22,582 nt of DNA from JBGLNJ01 sp964353405 (GTDB lineage: Bacteria > Chloroflexota > Anaerolineae > Fen-1058). Positions 8,498 through 16,572 of the stretch are shown piece after piece (within the stretch, counting starts at the first letter, position 1; each line of letters begins with the position of its first letter). Under the pieces are notes generated by a model. The model ran no database searches. It was given only the letters and a program-made list of their open reading frames with translations, and was not told the origin of the DNA. A program made the translations under genes and the position numbers. The DNA lies in assembly GCA_964353405.1 (NCBI GenBank), contig CAYGWJ010000248.1, positions 1 to 22,582 of the forward strand, written 5' to 3'.

Positions 8498-9790
8498 CTA
8501 TGGGCGGTTGAACAGGCGCCCGAGCCTCTTGCGAGCCACATCCTCTGAAGTCTCGACGGGCGCAGGCGCTGGCGCAATGTCGGCCACCGGCTCGAGCTCG
8601 GTGGTCAGCCGGTCAGCCAGCTGGAAAACGGCTTGAGCCAGCGCCGTGGTCCTGGCGCGCGGATCAGCCACGAATGGCACACCCTTGTTAACCGACATGA
8701 CGGCGATGGCTTCGTCCATAGGCAATTGCGCGGCCACGGGATGTTTGAGGTAGGACTCAAAGTCTTTGGCCGAGATCGTGCTGCGGCGATCCACTTTGTT
8801 GAGAATGAACATGATCTTGTCGGATGCGTACGACAACGCATCGGCGATCTCGAAAAAGGCGCGGGCGTTCTTGATCGAGGGGATATCGGGCGTTCCCAAC
8901 AGCACGATCCGGTCGGCCGTGTCGAGCACGGCCAGGACATCATCTTTGAGCGAGCGTGTGGTGTCCACGACGACAAAGTCAAACATTCTCCGCATTTCGG
9001 CCAGGATGGACCGCACGTGCTCGGCCGTGATCAGCTCGGCCATCTCGGGCCGGGCCGGGGCCAGGAGCGCCTTGATGCCCGAAGTGTGCGGCGTCAACAT
9101 GGTGTTAATCAGCTCGGCATCCAGGTCGGCAATGACCTGGACAATGTCGGCGATGCTGCGCGAGGCCTGCAGGTTGAGAAGAACGCCTACGTCGCCAAAG
9201 TGCAGGCTGGCATCCACCACGGCCACCCGGTGGTCGTTGCGGCTCAGGCCGATGGCGAGGTTGACGGCGAGCATGCTCGTGCCGATTCCACCTTTGGTTC
9301 CAAACACGGCCACGACCTGGCCCTCTTTCTTGGGACGCATCGGGCCGGGCATCCCGCCGGGCAGCATGGGTCCGAGCTGTGGCGCGGCTTGCGCTCTCGC
9401 CAGGCCCGACTTGTGAACGCGGTGAATGGTCGAGATCAACTCGTCGGCGCTGAAAGGTTTGGTCACAAAGTCGCGCGCGCCCACCAGCATGGCCCGGCGC
9501 AAATAGTCCGCCTCGCTTTGCACCGAGACCATGATGACTTGCGCGATGGGCACGGCCTGGACGACCAGCTCGGCCGCCGTAATGCCGTCCATGTCCGGCA
9601 TGTTGATGTCCATCAGGACGACGTTCGGCTGATACTGGCGCGCGCACTCGAGCGCATCTTTGCCGTTTCCGGCCACGGCGACGACTTCGATGTCGTTCTC
9701 GAATGCCAACAGCTTGCGGATATTCTCCCGCATTTCCGGAATGTCGTCTACAACCAATACACGTATCTTGTCCGAAGAGGCGCCAGCCAT
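8498..9790 (-). CDS. cpaE: Tad pilus localisation protein CpaE/TadZ with receiver domain
   Basis: Starting at ATG 9790 (430 residues; the frame stays open 45 bp further to a TTG), the protein has a receiver domain (about 9-125) followed by a ParA/MinD-like ATPase (about 158-400). The receiver keeps the acidic pair D15/D16, the phospho-acceptor D61 (LMDINMPDMDG), S89 and K111 (TKPFS). The ATPase has a deviant Walker A, KGGIGTS (166-172), in which the usual second lysine is Thr, then VVDASLHFGDVGVLLNL and FVVVDTT. CpaE/TadZ proteins place the pilus machine, often at the pole, and loss of Walker residues is known in this family. A weak AAGAG precedes the ATG. The C-terminal tail is Pro/Ala-rich. 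Regulation by phosphorylation is possible because the receiver residues are complete, but no histidine kinase is nearby. Confidence 0.93.
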   Translation of the reverse strand: MAGASSDKIRVLVVDDIPEMRENIRKLLAFENDIEVVAVAGNGKDALECARQYQPNVVLMDINMPDMDGITAAELVVQAVPIAQVIMVSVQSEADYLRRAMLVGARDFVTKPFSADELISTIHRVHKSGLARAQAAPQLGPMLPGGMPGPMRPKKEGQVVAVFGTKGGIGTSMLAVNLAIGLSRNDHRVAVVDASLHFGDVGVLLNLQASRSIADIVQVIADLDAELINTMLTPHTSGIKALLAPARPEMAELITAEHVRSILAEMRRMFDFVVVDTTRSLKDDVLAVLDTADRIVLLGTPDIPSIKNARAFFEIADALSYASDKIMFILNKVDRRSTISAKDFESYLKHPVAAQLPMDEAIAVMSVNKGVPFVADPRARTTALAQAVFQLADRLTTELEPVADIAPAPAPVETSEDVARKRLGRLFNRP

Positions 9791-9835
9791 GCTTTGCTCT
9801 TTAGGGAATCTGTAAGATGTAATACTGCCCGTCAA

Positions 9836-9871
9836 ACCCTGGCGAAGGTTTCCAGCGGTCTTTGCCAGGGT
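9836..9871. repeat. Palindromic intergenic element, copy 1 (cpaB-cpaE spacer)
   Basis: ACCCTGGCGAAG (9836-9847) pairs with CTTTGCCAGGGT (9860-9871) with one G-U pair and a 12-nt loop. The left arm and following bases, CCCTGGCGAAGGTTTC, are identical to the element at 17591-17606, and the right arms share TTGCCAGGGTGA with small differences. It fills much of the 99-bp gap between cpaB and cpaE. It could act as an RNA processing, stability or attenuation element within the operon, or be a dispersed REP-like repeat. There is no T run after it, so simple termination is unlikely. Confidence 0.6.
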
Positions 9872-9889
9872 GAGCGGTCAAGATTTCAA

Positions 9890-10960
9890 TTACGGGGACC
9901 TGGCGCCCACGGGCACGCCGCCGCCGCCGCCGATAGTATAATCCAACTTGGGCGGTAGAGCCACTCGGAAGCGCTCGAACAGGTATTGCAGCGTCACGGC
10001 CTCAGTGCTGAACCTGGATTCTTTGTCGCCCGCCGCGCGTAACACCAGGTCAATCTGCGCGCCCGTCTCACGCGCGTACTTGAGCACCAGCGCGTCTTGC
10101 GGCTCTACCTCCAGCGTTGCGACGGTCGGCAGGGCCGCAGCCGGGGTCGGTGTGGGGCCTCCGCCTGGCGCCGGGGTAGGCGCTATGACCGGAACGCCCC
10201 AGTCACCCAGCCCAAGCACACGGGCATTCTGCACCGTCCACTGGCAGACCATGCGCGGCAATTGCGGCTCGGCCGGCGCTTCGACGCCGGGCACGCCGCC
10301 CGGCGCGACGACCGGTCGCCCGGCCAATCCTTCTACCGGCTTGCTTGGATTCTGAGGATCAATGTAACCAATCTTGTTCGGCAGCCTGGACTGAAAGTCT
10401 TTATCCATCTCATACACCCAGAAGCAGGCCAGCACGTCCACACGGTCGCCGGGTTGCACCGCATATGCCACACTGAGGAGGCGGGGCAAGACATCCTTGT
10501 CGCGCCGGTCGTAGGGCAGGTTCTCCTTTTCCGGGTACGTGGAGCGGAATGGGAATGCCACGCCCACTTTGCCAGGTTGGATGGCCAGGGCCGCAACAGA
10601 CCCGCCTGCGGCGGCGGCCGCCGCCGGGCTGGACGCAATCATCGAAGGCAGAACAGGCAGTCCCTGCGGAATGTCTATCTTGGCAAACTGGCCGATGACC
10701 TTGGACAAGTCCCCTTCCTTGAGAGCGCTGGGCGGCGCCAGGGTGGTGGGCCAGTCAAACAGGCCCACGGCGCCGGTAATGATCTGCCCGCCGCGAGGAA
10801 TGTTTTGAAAGGCCACAATAACTTTGGTGGTGGGAACGGCTTGGGCGGTAGGCTCGGCCGTCTTGGGAGGAGGCGCAGAACGGTTCAGCAAAAGGAACAG
10901 CGCTACTGCCACCATAAGCAGCACCACCGCGAGAAGAATAAAAGTTCGGCTGCGTCGCAT
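9890..10960 (-). CDS. cpaB: Tad pilus assembly protein CpaB/RcpC
   Basis: The 356-residue protein has an N-terminal membrane anchor (about 6-25), a short Pro/Thr linker and an SAF domain (about 46-110: TTKVIVAFQNIPRGGQI, KVIGQFAKIDIPQGLPVLPSMI). Later come the RcpC/CpaB-type segments (VAFPFRSTY, YAVQPGDRVDVLACFWV at about 165-185, ATLEVEPQDALVLKYARETGAQIDLVLRAAGD near the C-terminus). In diderm bacteria CpaB helps assemble the secretin pore; here no secretin gene is visible and the protein may instead contact the cell wall and pilus. Pro/Gly-rich inserts such as APTPAPGGGPTPTPAAA are typical of this genome. AGGAGG lies 8 nt before the ATG, and a good promoter lies 50-80 bp upstream, so this is the first gene of the cpaB-hpf unit. 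Confidence 0.93.
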   Translation of the reverse strand: MRRSRTFILLAVVLLMVAVALFLLLNRSAPPPKTAEPTAQAVPTTKVIVAFQNIPRGGQIITGAVGLFDWPTTLAPPSALKEGDLSKVIGQFAKIDIPQGLPVLPSMIASSPAAAAAAGGSVAALAIQPGKVGVAFPFRSTYPEKENLPYDRRDKDVLPRLLSVAYAVQPGDRVDVLACFWVYEMDKDFQSRLPNKIGYIDPQNPSKPVEGLAGRPVVAPGGVPGVEAPAEPQLPRMVCQWTVQNARVLGLGDWGVPVIAPTPAPGGGPTPTPAAALPTVATLEVEPQDALVLKYARETGAQIDLVLRAAGDKESRFSTEAVTLQYLFERFRVALPPKLDYTIGGGGGVPVGARSP

Positions 10961-11011
10961 AAGTTTGCCTCCTAGAGTAACTGGATTCTGGCTCCGGATG
11001 CTGGCTGCCTA

Positions 11012-11040
11012 ATACTATAGTGACTTGCAACAAATGTCAA
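11012..11040 (-). promoter_or_regulatory. Sigma70-type promoter for cpaB-hpf unit
   Basis: On the minus strand TTGACA (11040-11035) is a perfect -35 box. It is followed by TATAGT (11019-11014) at 15 bp, or TAGTAT (11017-11012) at 17 bp, as the -10 box. This is in the 253-bp gap between the CARDB-like gene and cpaB and predicts a leader of about 45 nt. The rest of this gap shows no gene and no convincing terminator. Confidence 0.65.
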
Positions 11041-11213
11041 GCTATCGCCGGCATGGGGTGTGGTTCAGAATTTTGCGAATCCGGCGACTGCACGCTTCGC
11101 GGTGGCAAAAACTTACACTCCCCGTAATGCGGGCTTGAGCCAACTCTATGCAAGCCATGTTGCCCGCTCTTGCGCGAGGTGGCCAGCGGCGTGGCGCGTG
11201 CTGCCGGCAGACG

Positions 11214-12440
11214 CTATTTTTTTCTGATAATGGGCAGATAGGTTACGGATCCTTTGACCGTAAATGGCTCGGCGCCGAGGACGTTCCGCTCCTCTGGGTA
11301 AGGTGGAATACCGTATCCTTCTAGATTGCTGCCCCAGAATGGATTGGTGCCCGAATAGATATAATGATTGGGGTCATTATAGGCCGTGTCCACTTGCGCA
11401 TACGCTTTGAATGTGCCGGGCAGGGGTATGTTTATCGCCGCCGTCACGGTGAGATTCTCACCCGGGCCAAGAGGAGCTCGTAGTTTCCAGTTTCCATCAC
11501 GAACAAACATCGCATCCCAACTATAGTAATCCCAGCCTCCCACATGGTCATTGGCGTTTTGCGGAGGAGTGTCCGAAGCCGGTTTGACGTACAGTTCAGC
11601 GGCATACCAACGCCAGACCGTCATCACTCCAATGTTTTGGATGGTCGCTGTGAAAAAAGTCTTCTCCCGAAACTTGGGAGCCTCTGGACTCATCAGCAAC
11701 TGTGTGATGGTGAGATCCGAGCCAAACAAGGGTTCGCTCACTACCACAGTGCCCTCGATCACATAGTCGTTTTTGACCCAACGCACCCAACCCTCCTCAT
11801 CCGACCGGTCGGTGGGAGAGGGAGAAACCTGTCTCAGGGTTGGAAAAGTAAGGGAATCTCCCCAATAATCAAAGATACGTTCCGGCGGCATTTGGCGGGT
11901 ATAGATGATAGTGACGGTGATCGGAGTATACATTTGATTGGTAGAAGCGCCGGCCTTTACTTGGATCAGTTCACGGTAACGCTCGGCGCGAGTGCGAGTC
12001 CAATAAGTGACCGCGACCCAAGGCTGGGGATCGGGGGTTTGTGGAAGGTCAATGTAAATGGCGGACGCTTCGCACCGTATCGTGACGAATCCGACAGCCA
12101 GACTCTTGGCCACATTATCGCAATTGCAGGCATCATCGCAGGCGTCCCTGGGCAATACAAGGGGTGTGCCAGCGGGTTTGTTATAAATCACGTCGTCCAC
12201 GCGCACCGGCCACGTGGCTTGTATCAGATCGTCCAGGGCTGGATCGAGCGTGACGGTCTGGACGCGTGACACCAGCGGGGACTGGGCGCGGTCAACCAGG
12301 TCGTCCACAAGTGAAAAAGTCGGCGGCGAAGGCGGCGTGGAAGGCGACGCCTGGCTTGCGCCGGCTTGCAGACTCCACCAGGTTAGCAGCAACCCGGCCG
12401 TGCTGATGAGCATCAGGGTGGTCAACTTTTTTTTATCCAT
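11214..12440 (-). CDS. Secreted CARDB-like protein of the pilus locus, function unknown
   Basis: I start at ATG 12440 (408 residues), which has GGAG 8 nt upstream; another ATG 39 bp earlier is in frame but lies inside a hairpin and lacks a ribosome site. MDKKK, a hydrophobic stretch (about 6-21) and AGASQA form a signal peptide. The middle has a compact cysteine group (C101, C105, C107 and C123). Residues about 242-360 look like a CARDB/Ig-type domain (SDLTITQLLMSPEAPKFREKTFFTATIQNIG, then LGPGENLTVTAAINIPLPGTFKAYAQVDT). The last residues are VTYLPIIRKK. I do not recognise a named family for the N-terminal half. As the fourth gene after the tad promoter it may be an exported pilus accessory or surface protein, but this is context only. 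Confidence 0.75.
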   Translation of the reverse strand: MDKKKLTTLMLISTAGLLLTWWSLQAGASQASPSTPPSPPTFSLVDDLVDRAQSPLVSRVQTVTLDPALDDLIQATWPVRVDDVIYNKPAGTPLVLPRDACDDACNCDNVAKSLAVGFVTIRCEASAIYIDLPQTPDPQPWVAVTYWTRTRAERYRELIQVKAGASTNQMYTPITVTIIYTRQMPPERIFDYWGDSLTFPTLRQVSPSPTDRSDEEGWVRWVKNDYVIEGTVVVSEPLFGSDLTITQLLMSPEAPKFREKTFFTATIQNIGVMTVWRWYAAELYVKPASDTPPQNANDHVGGWDYYSWDAMFVRDGNWKLRAPLGPGENLTVTAAINIPLPGTFKAYAQVDTAYNDPNHYIYSGTNPFWGSNLEGYGIPPYPEERNVLGAEPFTVKGSVTYLPIIRKK

Positions 12441-12466
12441 CCCTCTCACTCCGAGCCATAATATTT

Positions 12467-12492
12467 CCCTGGCCCGCATTCGCGGGCCAGGG
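12467..12492. other. Strong hairpin upstream of the CARDB-like gene
   Basis: CCCTGGCCCGC (12467-12477) and GCGGGCCAGGG (12482-12492) form a perfect 11-bp stem with a 4-nt loop in the 101-bp spacer between the TadE-like fusion gene and the CARDB-like gene. A second, imperfect hairpin (12516-12540, one mismatch) is next to it. Neither is followed by a T run on the minus strand, so mRNA processing, stabilisation or partial rho-dependent termination is more likely than intrinsic termination. Confidence 0.5.
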
Positions 12493-12541
12493 TGTGCAAA
12501 CCGTTGCTTCCAATGCGCGAGGCCCCCAACAGGCCACGCGG

Positions 12542-14623
12542 CTAGCCGTCAATCCGTGTGGGCGTGGGCGGGGGTGGGGTGGGTGATGGCCCGGGAGTGA
12601 TTGGCGTCGCCGGGGGTGCCGCCGTTGTCGGCACGGGCGGGGGCGGCTTGGGCGCCGGCGTCGTCGGCTTGGGCGCCGGCGTCGTCGGCGTGGGCTTGTC
12701 TGGAGGCCACGTCGACGTGGGGGTAGGCGTAAAGGTTGCCGGCGGCGTGGGCGACGGCGGGCGCGTCGGCGTTGGCGTGGGCGCGTTGATGTCAAAGGAA
12801 AGGTAAGCGTATTGCCACGAGTCTTCGCTGCGCACAAAGTCGTTCGTAAAGGTCGCGTCCTTGTCTTGCGCCAGGGTCACCAGCGTGTAATAGCCGTTGG
12901 TGATTTGATCATGGGTCAAGCCACCCGTACGATCATCCCACCAGTAGCCAAAAGGATCAGTGCCGGTGGCCCAGGGCATGGCGTTCCAGCACCACCGCGC
13001 ACCTTCCCCATTATCACCCCATCCGCAATAAGGCGCCAATGCTTCCCGCTTGTAATGCCTGGAGGTTGCAAGGCTGTTGTGGGACGAGTCTAGTACGTAA
13101 ATGTGGACATAGCGGATGCCCGAGTCTGCGTCAGCCGCGTCGGCCCGGATGGTGAACACGCCGGTGATGTGTGCGGTCTCGGGCTGGGTGATGCTGACCG
13201 TTGGCCGGTCGTGGCCGTTGGCCGTGAGCGTGCAGACAATGCCATTCTGGAACTGCAATTCCACACTCAAAGAAAAGTCTGCGCCGTTGACAAAGTTCTT
13301 GGCCATGCTGGTGTTGCTGCCAATGGTAACCGCTCCGCCCGGGCCGGGCACGGTCACGGCGCCAAAGTTGTCGAAGGAGGCGGCAAAGTTGGTGTTCGAG
13401 CTGGCGTTCACGTTCAAGCCTGGATCGTTGGCCGTGACCGGCGAGCCGGTCGCGCCCGACGGGCTCAAGTTCCCGCCATTCCACTGCATCGTGCTCATAT
13501 AGGCCGCGCCGCTGCCAGCCGGGAATTGCCCCGTCGGCCAGCCCAGGCTCACCCAGTTAACGGTGAGGTTATACGGCCCGTTGTTGTGGATCGTGGTCCC
13601 CAGGTTCTTGTCCTTCATGCCCAGGTCGTCTATAGACAGTTGATTGCACGATGGCGTGGGCGTGTTCGTCGGCGTGGGCGTGTTCGTCGGCGTAGGCGTG
13701 TTCGTCGGCGTGGGCGTGTCAGTCGGCGTGGGCGTGATCGTCGGCGTGGGCGTGTCCGTCGGCGGCAGTGGCGTCGGCGTGAACAGCGCCACCAGCGGCG
13801 GCAGGCCGTACACGCGCGAGGTGCGGAATCGCTCGACCACCATGGTGCGCAGAGCGTTGAGCTGGATCCAGTTGCCCGCGTTGGCCGCCACGCCCCTGAT
13901 CGGCGTGATCAACGGATGATTGAACAGCACGTTGATCGTGATCTGGTCGCCAGGCCCGCCGGCATCATTTTCCTTGCGGGGCTGTCTGCCATCAGTGTAG
14001 AGGCGGAAACAGTCGGGCGCATTCCAGGCGTAAGCGGCAGGATGATCGCCGTCAATGTAACGGCGGCCGCTGCATATCTCGGTGTGGAACCAGCCACGCA
14101 CGGTGGAGGTGATCGCGGCGCGGTCCATCAGAAGGCTGGGCGCCCCGCTGATGGCTACGTCGCGGATGGAATCGAGGCGAGCCGCGTCTTGCATCGCGCC
14201 GACGACATCCTCGAACGTCATGGCGGTGTTGTTCTCGCACACCGCCGGAAGTGAGTGCCCTGCAAAGATCAGGCCGCACAGGTGGGCGGGAGTCTCACTA
14301 CGACTAAGATCAGGCACCCAATACTGCTTGCCATACTCATCGCGAGCGAGATCCAGGTCGCAACTGGCGCCGGCCATAGGGTCATCCGTGAACGAGTCAA
14401 ATTGTTGGTGGCAATAGGTCGGGTTGAACTGGCCGGTGACGGCATAGCGCGCCGCCGTGCGCGCGCTGTTTTCCACCATCATCCACGCCGTAAATATGAG
14501 CGCGAACTCGATCAGCCCAAAGACCAACAAAAGCAGGACGGGCAGCGCCAGGGCAAACTCTACCAGCCCCTGCCCGGGCGACACCTTGCGTGATCGCGTG
14601 GATGGTTTGATTGGCTTTCTCAT
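12542..14623 (-). CDS. TadE-like pseudopilin fused to large Pro/Thr-linked extracellular region
   Basis: Starting at ATG 14623 (693 residues; AAGGGC just upstream, 64 bp after the TadG-like gene), the protein begins with a TadE/pseudopilin N-terminus: basic residues, GQGLVEFALALPVLLLLVFGL and IEFALIFTAWMMVENSARTAARYA (about 17-61). A soluble pilin-like segment runs to about residue 290 (DQITINVLFNHPLITPIRG, NALRTMVVERF). A TPTPTD/TPTPTN linker follows, then a beta-rich region (SCNQLSIDDLGMKDKNLG onwards) with an Ig-like segment at PTVSITQPETAHITGVFTIRADAADADSG, and finally a long Pro-rich tail. Ordinary TadE proteins are about 130-200 residues and lack these extensions. I infer a minor pilin that displays an adhesive or spacer module. 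Upstream ATGs at 14671 and 14755 are in frame but overlap the previous gene and lack a good ribosome site. Confidence 0.82.
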   Translation of the reverse strand: MRKPIKPSTRSRKVSPGQGLVEFALALPVLLLLVFGLIEFALIFTAWMMVENSARTAARYAVTGQFNPTYCHQQFDSFTDDPMAGASCDLDLARDEYGKQYWVPDLSRSETPAHLCGLIFAGHSLPAVCENNTAMTFEDVVGAMQDAARLDSIRDVAISGAPSLLMDRAAITSTVRGWFHTEICSGRRYIDGDHPAAYAWNAPDCFRLYTDGRQPRKENDAGGPGDQITINVLFNHPLITPIRGVAANAGNWIQLNALRTMVVERFRTSRVYGLPPLVALFTPTPLPPTDTPTPTITPTPTDTPTPTNTPTPTNTPTPTNTPTPSCNQLSIDDLGMKDKNLGTTIHNNGPYNLTVNWVSLGWPTGQFPAGSGAAYMSTMQWNGGNLSPSGATGSPVTANDPGLNVNASSNTNFAASFDNFGAVTVPGPGGAVTIGSNTSMAKNFVNGADFSLSVELQFQNGIVCTLTANGHDRPTVSITQPETAHITGVFTIRADAADADSGIRYVHIYVLDSSHNSLATSRHYKREALAPYCGWGDNGEGARWCWNAMPWATGTDPFGYWWDDRTGGLTHDQITNGYYTLVTLAQDKDATFTNDFVRSEDSWQYAYLSFDINAPTPTPTRPPSPTPPATFTPTPTSTWPPDKPTPTTPAPKPTTPAPKPPPPVPTTAAPPATPITPGPSPTPPPPTPTRIDG
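12645..12686 (-). repeat. Two 21-bp tandem units encoding PKPTTPA
   Basis: The unit GGCTTGGGCGCCGGCGTCGTC occurs twice without change (12645-12665, 12666-12686) and encodes the TTPAPKP-type part of the Pro-rich C-terminal tail of the TadE-like fusion protein. Similar degenerate units flank it. Confidence 0.75.
13653..13760 (-). repeat. Six tandem 18-bp units encoding the TPTPTN/D linker
   Basis: Six consecutive 18-bp units with plus-strand consensus GGCGTGGGCGTGTTCGTC cover this stretch. The first two are identical and the others differ at 1-3 positions. They encode a hexapeptide-repeat linker of the TPTPTN/D type between the pilin-like and the beta-rich parts of the TadE-like fusion. Near-identical units suggest copy number could change by slippage. 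Confidence 0.9.
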
Positions 14624-14687
14624 CTTGCCCTTCTTTCTATCCTGCGGGTCGGCAGTGGCCGCATTTGTCATGGCTAGGCCGCTGACC

Positions 14688-16427
14688 CTATTGAGCGATA
14701 CGCGTAAAGATACGACTGGCAATCGCCTCAAAGATCGACTGCAGGCTGCTGCCACTCTCCGCGAACCAATAGTTGCCGCAATGGTGGTAAGGCTCTGTAT
14801 TGGGGAACTCGCTCACGCCCGATTCCCAATAGTTGCTGCGGCATCGCCAGAGATTGGGCTGCGTCCCAACGTCGGCTATGTAGCGCAGCAGCCGCTCCCC
14901 GGCGTAAGGCTCGCGCGAATAGTTGCTGGGACTGCCCGGGGCCTCGATGTAGAGCCGTGTGCTTTGGTTGAGGCTTGATCCAGACACTCCGCTGCCCAGC
15001 CCGATGACAAACGCGACAATGCTGTTGGTGGCCATTAAGTCGGCCTGGTCGCGCGCATAGTCAACCGCATCATACTTGTCTTTATAATATAGAGGATCAG
15101 TGAGGCGGCTGATCGTCGTGCCCGGCGCGCACTTGGTGGTATCGTCCTCTTTGCACACTCGGCTGATTTGCGCATAAGGCAAGTCCGAGTCCGGCGTGGT
15201 TCCCGATCCGGCTGCAACGTTGAGGCGGCGGCAATAAGGATAGGCATAAGGAGCTTCGGCGGGCCGGCTGCCATAGCCGTCCACCGTGTAGACGCCGCCA
15301 TACGACCACGTGCTGGGCGGGCAATAGCCGTTTAGAAAGCTGCCCTCTGGGTCGGTTACGTTCGGAGCGCCGTCGCTCAGAAGCAGCATCATCCAGACAG
15401 CGCTTCTCAACCGGCCCTGCACAGCCAGTACCGTCGTCGCCGCCCGCAGAGCGCTGCCAGTATTCGTGTTCGCCTGAACGTCTACCAAACCGGGCATATT
15501 GTTGTCTGTGCAGCCATGATACGTGACGCACTGATCTATGATAAAGAGCAGGGAGTCATTCGTAGGATTATCCAATGCATTGAGGGCCTTTTGTTTATCC
15601 GACACGAGCAGAGTCGGGGTAAGGACGTTAATAGATCCAAACTCTTGAAATTCGTTGGCAGTTGGATTATAGACGCGCGCGACGCGGTCGAATTCGATGA
15701 TGGCCACACGGTCATAGGGAAAGTAGAGTTTGTCCACCAGGAGTTTCGCATTAGTACGTACATCTTCGAATGGATAGCAGTTCCTGGCCGGGCCGCCACA
15801 GACCGTTGGGTCTGTAGAGCCGCCGTGCGAGGCAGAGTCGTTGGACATCGAAGACGAGCGGTCCAGCACCAGCGTGAGGTCAATCCCGGCCGCCTCGGCC
15901 ACGCTGGTCGCCTTCACTGTGATGTTCCGCCAGCCGATGAGCGACAGGAAGGGCAGGCCGACGTCTACCTGACCGTCCACGCGCACCAGCTTGCGAAGAG
16001 GAGTGGTGCATAACTGGCCGGATGCCTCCGGCGGTATGGGGGCCGTAGCCGGGCCGGCCTGAACGCTGGGGCCGCCGCCGGTGCAGGCATACGCTCGAAT
16101 GGACGACGAGTCAAAGCCTTGCGCCTCCACCACCTGTGTGGCCGCGTGGTACATATCGCCGCCGCTGGCTGAATAGAGCGGTCTGAACTCGCGGAACTGG
16201 TTCGAGGCCTGAACCGCCGCTGCGTCCACCGCGCGGCGCAATTGCGCGTACCGGGCCAGGACGGTGCCGCCATCCACCACCAGGCCCGTAAACAACGCCA
16301 GCGCGATAAAGACAAAGGCCACGAGGATGATGACCTGACCCCGGTTCGAGCGCCGGACCCATTCACCCCGGCGCGTTCTGGCGTAATGTTCTCGCCGCAT
16401 GTTCTTTCCCTGTGTGGTTCCTGTCAT
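14688..16427 (-). CDS. tadG: TadG-like pseudopilin with von Willebrand factor A domain
   Basis: I start at ATG 16427 (579 residues), preceded by AAGGGGG; a second in-frame ATG at 16400 also has a ribosome site. The N-terminus is a TadG/Flp-like membrane segment (about 28-75): NRGQVIILVAFVFIALALFTGLV, VDGGTVLARYAQLRRAVDAAAVQASN. From about residue 182 there is a vWA domain with MIDAS motif D189-R-S191-S-S193 (LTLVLDRSSSM), a TNTGSAL segment (about 321-327) and LLLSDGAPN (D352). The metal site therefore looks complete. The long insert 365-460 is Cys- and Tyr-rich. vWA proteins of Tad loci are thought to sit at or near the pilus tip and to bind surfaces or ligands. The gene is 145 bp after the first TadE-like gene. 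The symbol reflects family resemblance only. Confidence 0.88.
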   Translation of the reverse strand: MTGTTQGKNMRREHYARTRRGEWVRRSNRGQVIILVAFVFIALALFTGLVVDGGTVLARYAQLRRAVDAAAVQASNQFREFRPLYSASGGDMYHAATQVVEAQGFDSSSIRAYACTGGGPSVQAGPATAPIPPEASGQLCTTPLRKLVRVDGQVDVGLPFLSLIGWRNITVKATSVAEAAGIDLTLVLDRSSSMSNDSASHGGSTDPTVCGGPARNCYPFEDVRTNAKLLVDKLYFPYDRVAIIEFDRVARVYNPTANEFQEFGSINVLTPTLLVSDKQKALNALDNPTNDSLLFIIDQCVTYHGCTDNNMPGLVDVQANTNTGSALRAATTVLAVQGRLRSAVWMMLLLSDGAPNVTDPEGSFLNGYCPPSTWSYGGVYTVDGYGSRPAEAPYAYPYCRRLNVAAGSGTTPDSDLPYAQISRVCKEDDTTKCAPGTTISRLTDPLYYKDKYDAVDYARDQADLMATNSIVAFVIGLGSGVSGSSLNQSTRLYIEAPGSPSNYSREPYAGERLLRYIADVGTQPNLWRCRSNYWESGVSEFPNTEPYHHCGNYWFAESGSSLQSIFEAIASRIFTRIAQ

Positions 16428-16572
16428 CACAGTCCCCCTTACGTGGAGAAAACGAGCAGACTGTTCAGGCTCTCTGGCGTTGAGTGGGGCCAAGCCTTGC
16501 TCGTCATAAATATCATACCACGGTCCCGATGCAGTGAGCTTTCAAGATGCTGGCAAAAGCATTGCGACATGA

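Noticed and set aside
8633..9958. A 441-codon plus-strand open frame opposite cpaE
   Set aside because: cpaE on the minus strand has clear receiver and ATPase motifs; the antisense frame is Gly/His-rich and has no recognisable motif.
11041..11213. CCCG-CATTA-CGGG stem followed at distance by TTTTT, considered as a terminator for the CARDB-like gene
   Set aside because: The stem has only 4 bp and the T run is about 9 nt away, so it is too weak to call.
12558..13760. GC-rich tandem repeats that might be taken for a CRISPR-like or satellite array
   Set aside because: The units are contiguous, in frame, without spacers, and encode Pro/Thr linkers of the minus-strand gene.
13103..14254. A 383-codon plus-strand open frame opposite the TadE-like fusion
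   Set aside because: It contains an RRRGRVRRR run that is only the reverse reading of the TPTP repeat, and it has no ribosome site or domain.
16428..16572. TATGAT box in the 145-bp gap between tadE and tadG, considered as an internal promoter
   Set aside because: The nearest TTGAAA lies 22 bp upstream, which is too far for a sigma70-type promoter; nothing else of note is seen in this gap.
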